From: JASHPR01 sp963833885
GTDB taxonomy: Bacteria; Actinomycetota; Actinomycetes; Streptosporangiales; Streptosporangiaceae
DNA: 64,000 nucleotides
Assembly (NCBI GenBank): GCA_963833885.1
Contig: CAWHZU010000012.1
Span: forward strand, 1-64,000
Reading direction: 5' to 3'
The notes under the pieces were generated by a model. It was not told where the DNA came from. It ran no database searches and saw only the letters and a program-made list of their open reading frames with translations. Below are positions 62,330 through 64,000 of the stretch, piece by piece; within the stretch, counting starts at the first letter, position 1, and the number at the start of each line of letters is the position of its first letter. Both the position numbers and the translations under genes were made by a program.

Positions 62330-64000
62330 GTGACGCAGCCGACCGGCGGCGGGTCACCGCCCGTCGTCGGCCTGCGCCGGGAGCGCGAGGTGCTCACGGT
62401 CGCGCTCGAGGCCGGCCGGCACGTGGTGATCGAGGGCCCGCCGGGCACCGGAAAGTCGACGCTGCTGCGCGCGATCGCCCGCGACTCGGGCCGTGACGTG
62501 ATCTTCGTCGAGGGCAACGCGGAGCTCACCCCGGCCCGGCTGATCGGGCAGCACGACCCGTCGCAGGTGCTCGCGGCCGGGTACACGCCGGCCACGTTCG
62601 CCGACGGGCCGCTGCTCTCGGCGATGCGGCAGGGGGCGCTGCTGTACCTCGAGGAGTTCAACCGGGTACCCGAGGAGACGCTCAACGTCCTGATCACGCT
62701 GCTGACCGAGGGCGAGATCGCGGTGCCGCGACTCGGCACCGTGCGCGCCGGCCCGCAGTTCCGGCTGATCGCCGCCATGAACCCGTTCGACGCGATCGGC
62801 ACGGCCCGGGTCAGCCACGCGATCGCGGACCGGATCTGCCGGGTCGTGCTCGGCTACCAGGACGCCGCGGCGGAGCGCGCCATCACCACGGCCGTCACCG
62901 GGCTCGACGGCCGGCCGGTCGAGCTTGCCGTCGGGCTCACCCGGGCCACCCGCGTCCACCGGGACGTCCGGATGGGCTCGTCCGTCCGCGGGTCGATCGA
63001 CCTGGTGCTGCTGCTGACCGGCCTGCAGCGGCTGCGCGGCGAGCCCGGCTTGGCCATCCAGACCGCCCGGGACGCGACGCACGCGGCCCTGTCCGGCCGG
63101 ATCCGGATCGCCGACGGCTGCGAGCGGACCCCGGAGTCCGTGCTGGACGAGATCCTGGACGAACTGTGGCCTGCCGACAACGGCGACGCTGATGGCGCTG
63201 ACGGCGCTGACGGCGCCGGCGAGAGGCCGCCCGAGCCGGATCCTGCGAGCCGGGGAAAAGCTGACGGCCAGCCGGGGGCGAGCGCCGACCGGCTGGCCGC
63301 CCCCGGACAGTCCCGCTCCAGCCTGCGCCGCGACCGCAGCGGCGGCGGCGCCGCGCGGCGCAGCATCGGCCGGGCCGAGCTCGCGCTGCGGCACCCGTCG
63401 TTCGAGGAGATCTCGCCGGGCGTTGGCGAGCTCGACGAGGACGCGCTGGCCGGGCTGCTTGCCTCGGATCCCGACGGCGCCGCGGCGCTGCTCGCCGACC
63501 TCGCCGCGGCCACCGACCGGGAGCTGCGGGCGGCCGCGCGGCGGCTGGCGGCGCGGGTGTTCATCCGGCTCGGCCGGGCGGCTGCCCCGCGCGACCCGGG
63601 GAACCCGCCGCCTGGAGCCGAGCCGGAGCGGCGAGGGCGACCTGGACCTGGAACGCACCATGGCCCGCTGGCCCGGCAGCGGGCCGCTGCACAGCGAGGA
63701 CCTGGTGACCAGGGCCTGGGCCGCGCGCACCAGGGCGGTGTGCCTGCTGGTTGACGCCAGCGGCTCGATGGCCGGGCCCGGCGTGGCCATGGCCGCGGTG
63801 GCCGCCGCCGCGGTCGTGCTGGCCTCCGGCCACCGGCTGGCTCCCTCGGTGATCGCGTTCAGCAGCGAGGTGCGGGTGCTGCAGCCGCAGGGCACCCGCC
63901 GGCCGCCCGATGACCTCGTCGGCGACCTAGTCGGGCTGCGCGGGCACGGCGTGACCGACCTGGCCCGCGCGCTGCGCGCTGCGGCGGCGCAACTGGCCAG
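62330..64000 (+). CDS. MoxR-type AAA ATPase fused to a VWA domain, frameshift, cut by the window end
   Basis: GTG 62330 starts a protein with a MoxR/ChlI-type AAA domain: Walker A GPPGTGKST at residues 36-44, Walker B ALLYLEEFNR and sensor 1 FRLIAAMNPFD. An Ala/Gly/Asp-rich linker follows, then a helical region (LDEDALAGLLASDPDGAAAL). After a frame change near 63605-63640 a VWA domain follows (MARWPGSGPLHSEDLV, MIDAS motif LLVDASGSMAG) to the window end. It resembles a magnesium-chelatase ChlI-ChlD-like pair in one chain. Such MoxR/VWA proteins act as chaperones in metal insertion or enzyme activation. The gene starts 13 bp after the alcohol dehydrogenase gene, so a functional link is possible. 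Confidence 0.78.

Noticed and set aside
62354..63895. A 513-residue minus-strand open frame opposite the MoxR gene
   Set aside because: No stop codons because of GC bias; no domain or ribosome site, while the plus strand has Walker motifs.

Overview
Most of the window (about 4.4-64 kb) is very GC-rich with strong G/C bias at third codon positions. It carries a WhiB7-type regulator, an NDMA-dependent (mycofactocin-type) alcohol dehydrogenase, DUF5998 and DUF998 proteins, and Streptomyces-like DnaA boxes. This points to a high-GC soil actinobacterium, possibly of the Streptosporangiales; the lineage is inference. The first 4.4 kb is visibly AT-richer and looks like a foreign integrated element.

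Layout. 1-4.4 kb: end of a mobile element, with small genes overlapping by 4 bp on the minus strand, a winged-helix protein, a perfect DnaA box, a replication-relaxation protein and a large serine recombinase at the edge. 4.4-14.5 kb: a worn region with a broken conjugative coupling ATPase, a J-domain membrane protein, a frameshifted fatty acid desaturase, a DUF998 protein, an S9 peptidase, a badly decayed DUF4062/NB-ARC/TPR gene and an MFS exporter. 14.8-29.4 kb: one long plus-strand operon for peptide uptake and breakdown, with an amidohydrolase, DppA-like D-aminopeptidase, PLP dehydratase, dipeptide ABC transporter, M42 and S9 peptidases, RpiR regulator and D-aminoacylase-like enzyme. 29.4-30.7 kb: an HtrA remnant, then whiB7 with a hairpin and a small upstream ORF.

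30.9-51.8 kb: a catabolic supercluster of at least four units. The minus-strand unit has two NCS1 permeases, an aldehyde dehydrogenase, a PuuE-like deacetylase and a GMC oxidoreductase. The plus-strand units have aldehyde dehydrogenase plus Fe-alcohol dehydrogenase; an ACMSD-type amidohydrolase plus class V aminotransferase; and a luciferase-like monooxygenase with an M29/NicX-like protein, cupin, class II aldolase-type enzyme and a three-subunit molybdenum hydroxylase. A GntR/FCD regulator sits among them. The box GTTGACAG occurs five times upstream of these units, four times as the -35 hexamer of a promoter with an 18-bp spacer. The gene set suggests uptake and degradation of an N-heterocyclic compound (pyridine-, pyrimidine- or vitamin B6-like), which I consider the best candidate for an undescribed system here.

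51.8-64 kb: mostly housekeeping genes: an HtrA-like protease divergent from an HxlR regulator, rhodanese, peroxiredoxin, two paralogous phosphodiesterases flanking a GalT-like gene, DUF5998, a RibD-C reductase, CobS, a HIT protein, NDMA-dependent alcohol dehydrogenase and a MoxR-VWA protein cut by the window end. Single-base frameshifts interrupt several otherwise well-conserved genes. Some may be assembly indels, but the DUF4062/NB-ARC/TPR gene, the HtrA remnant and the coupling ATPase look truly decayed. No rRNA, tRNA or CRISPR array was recognised.
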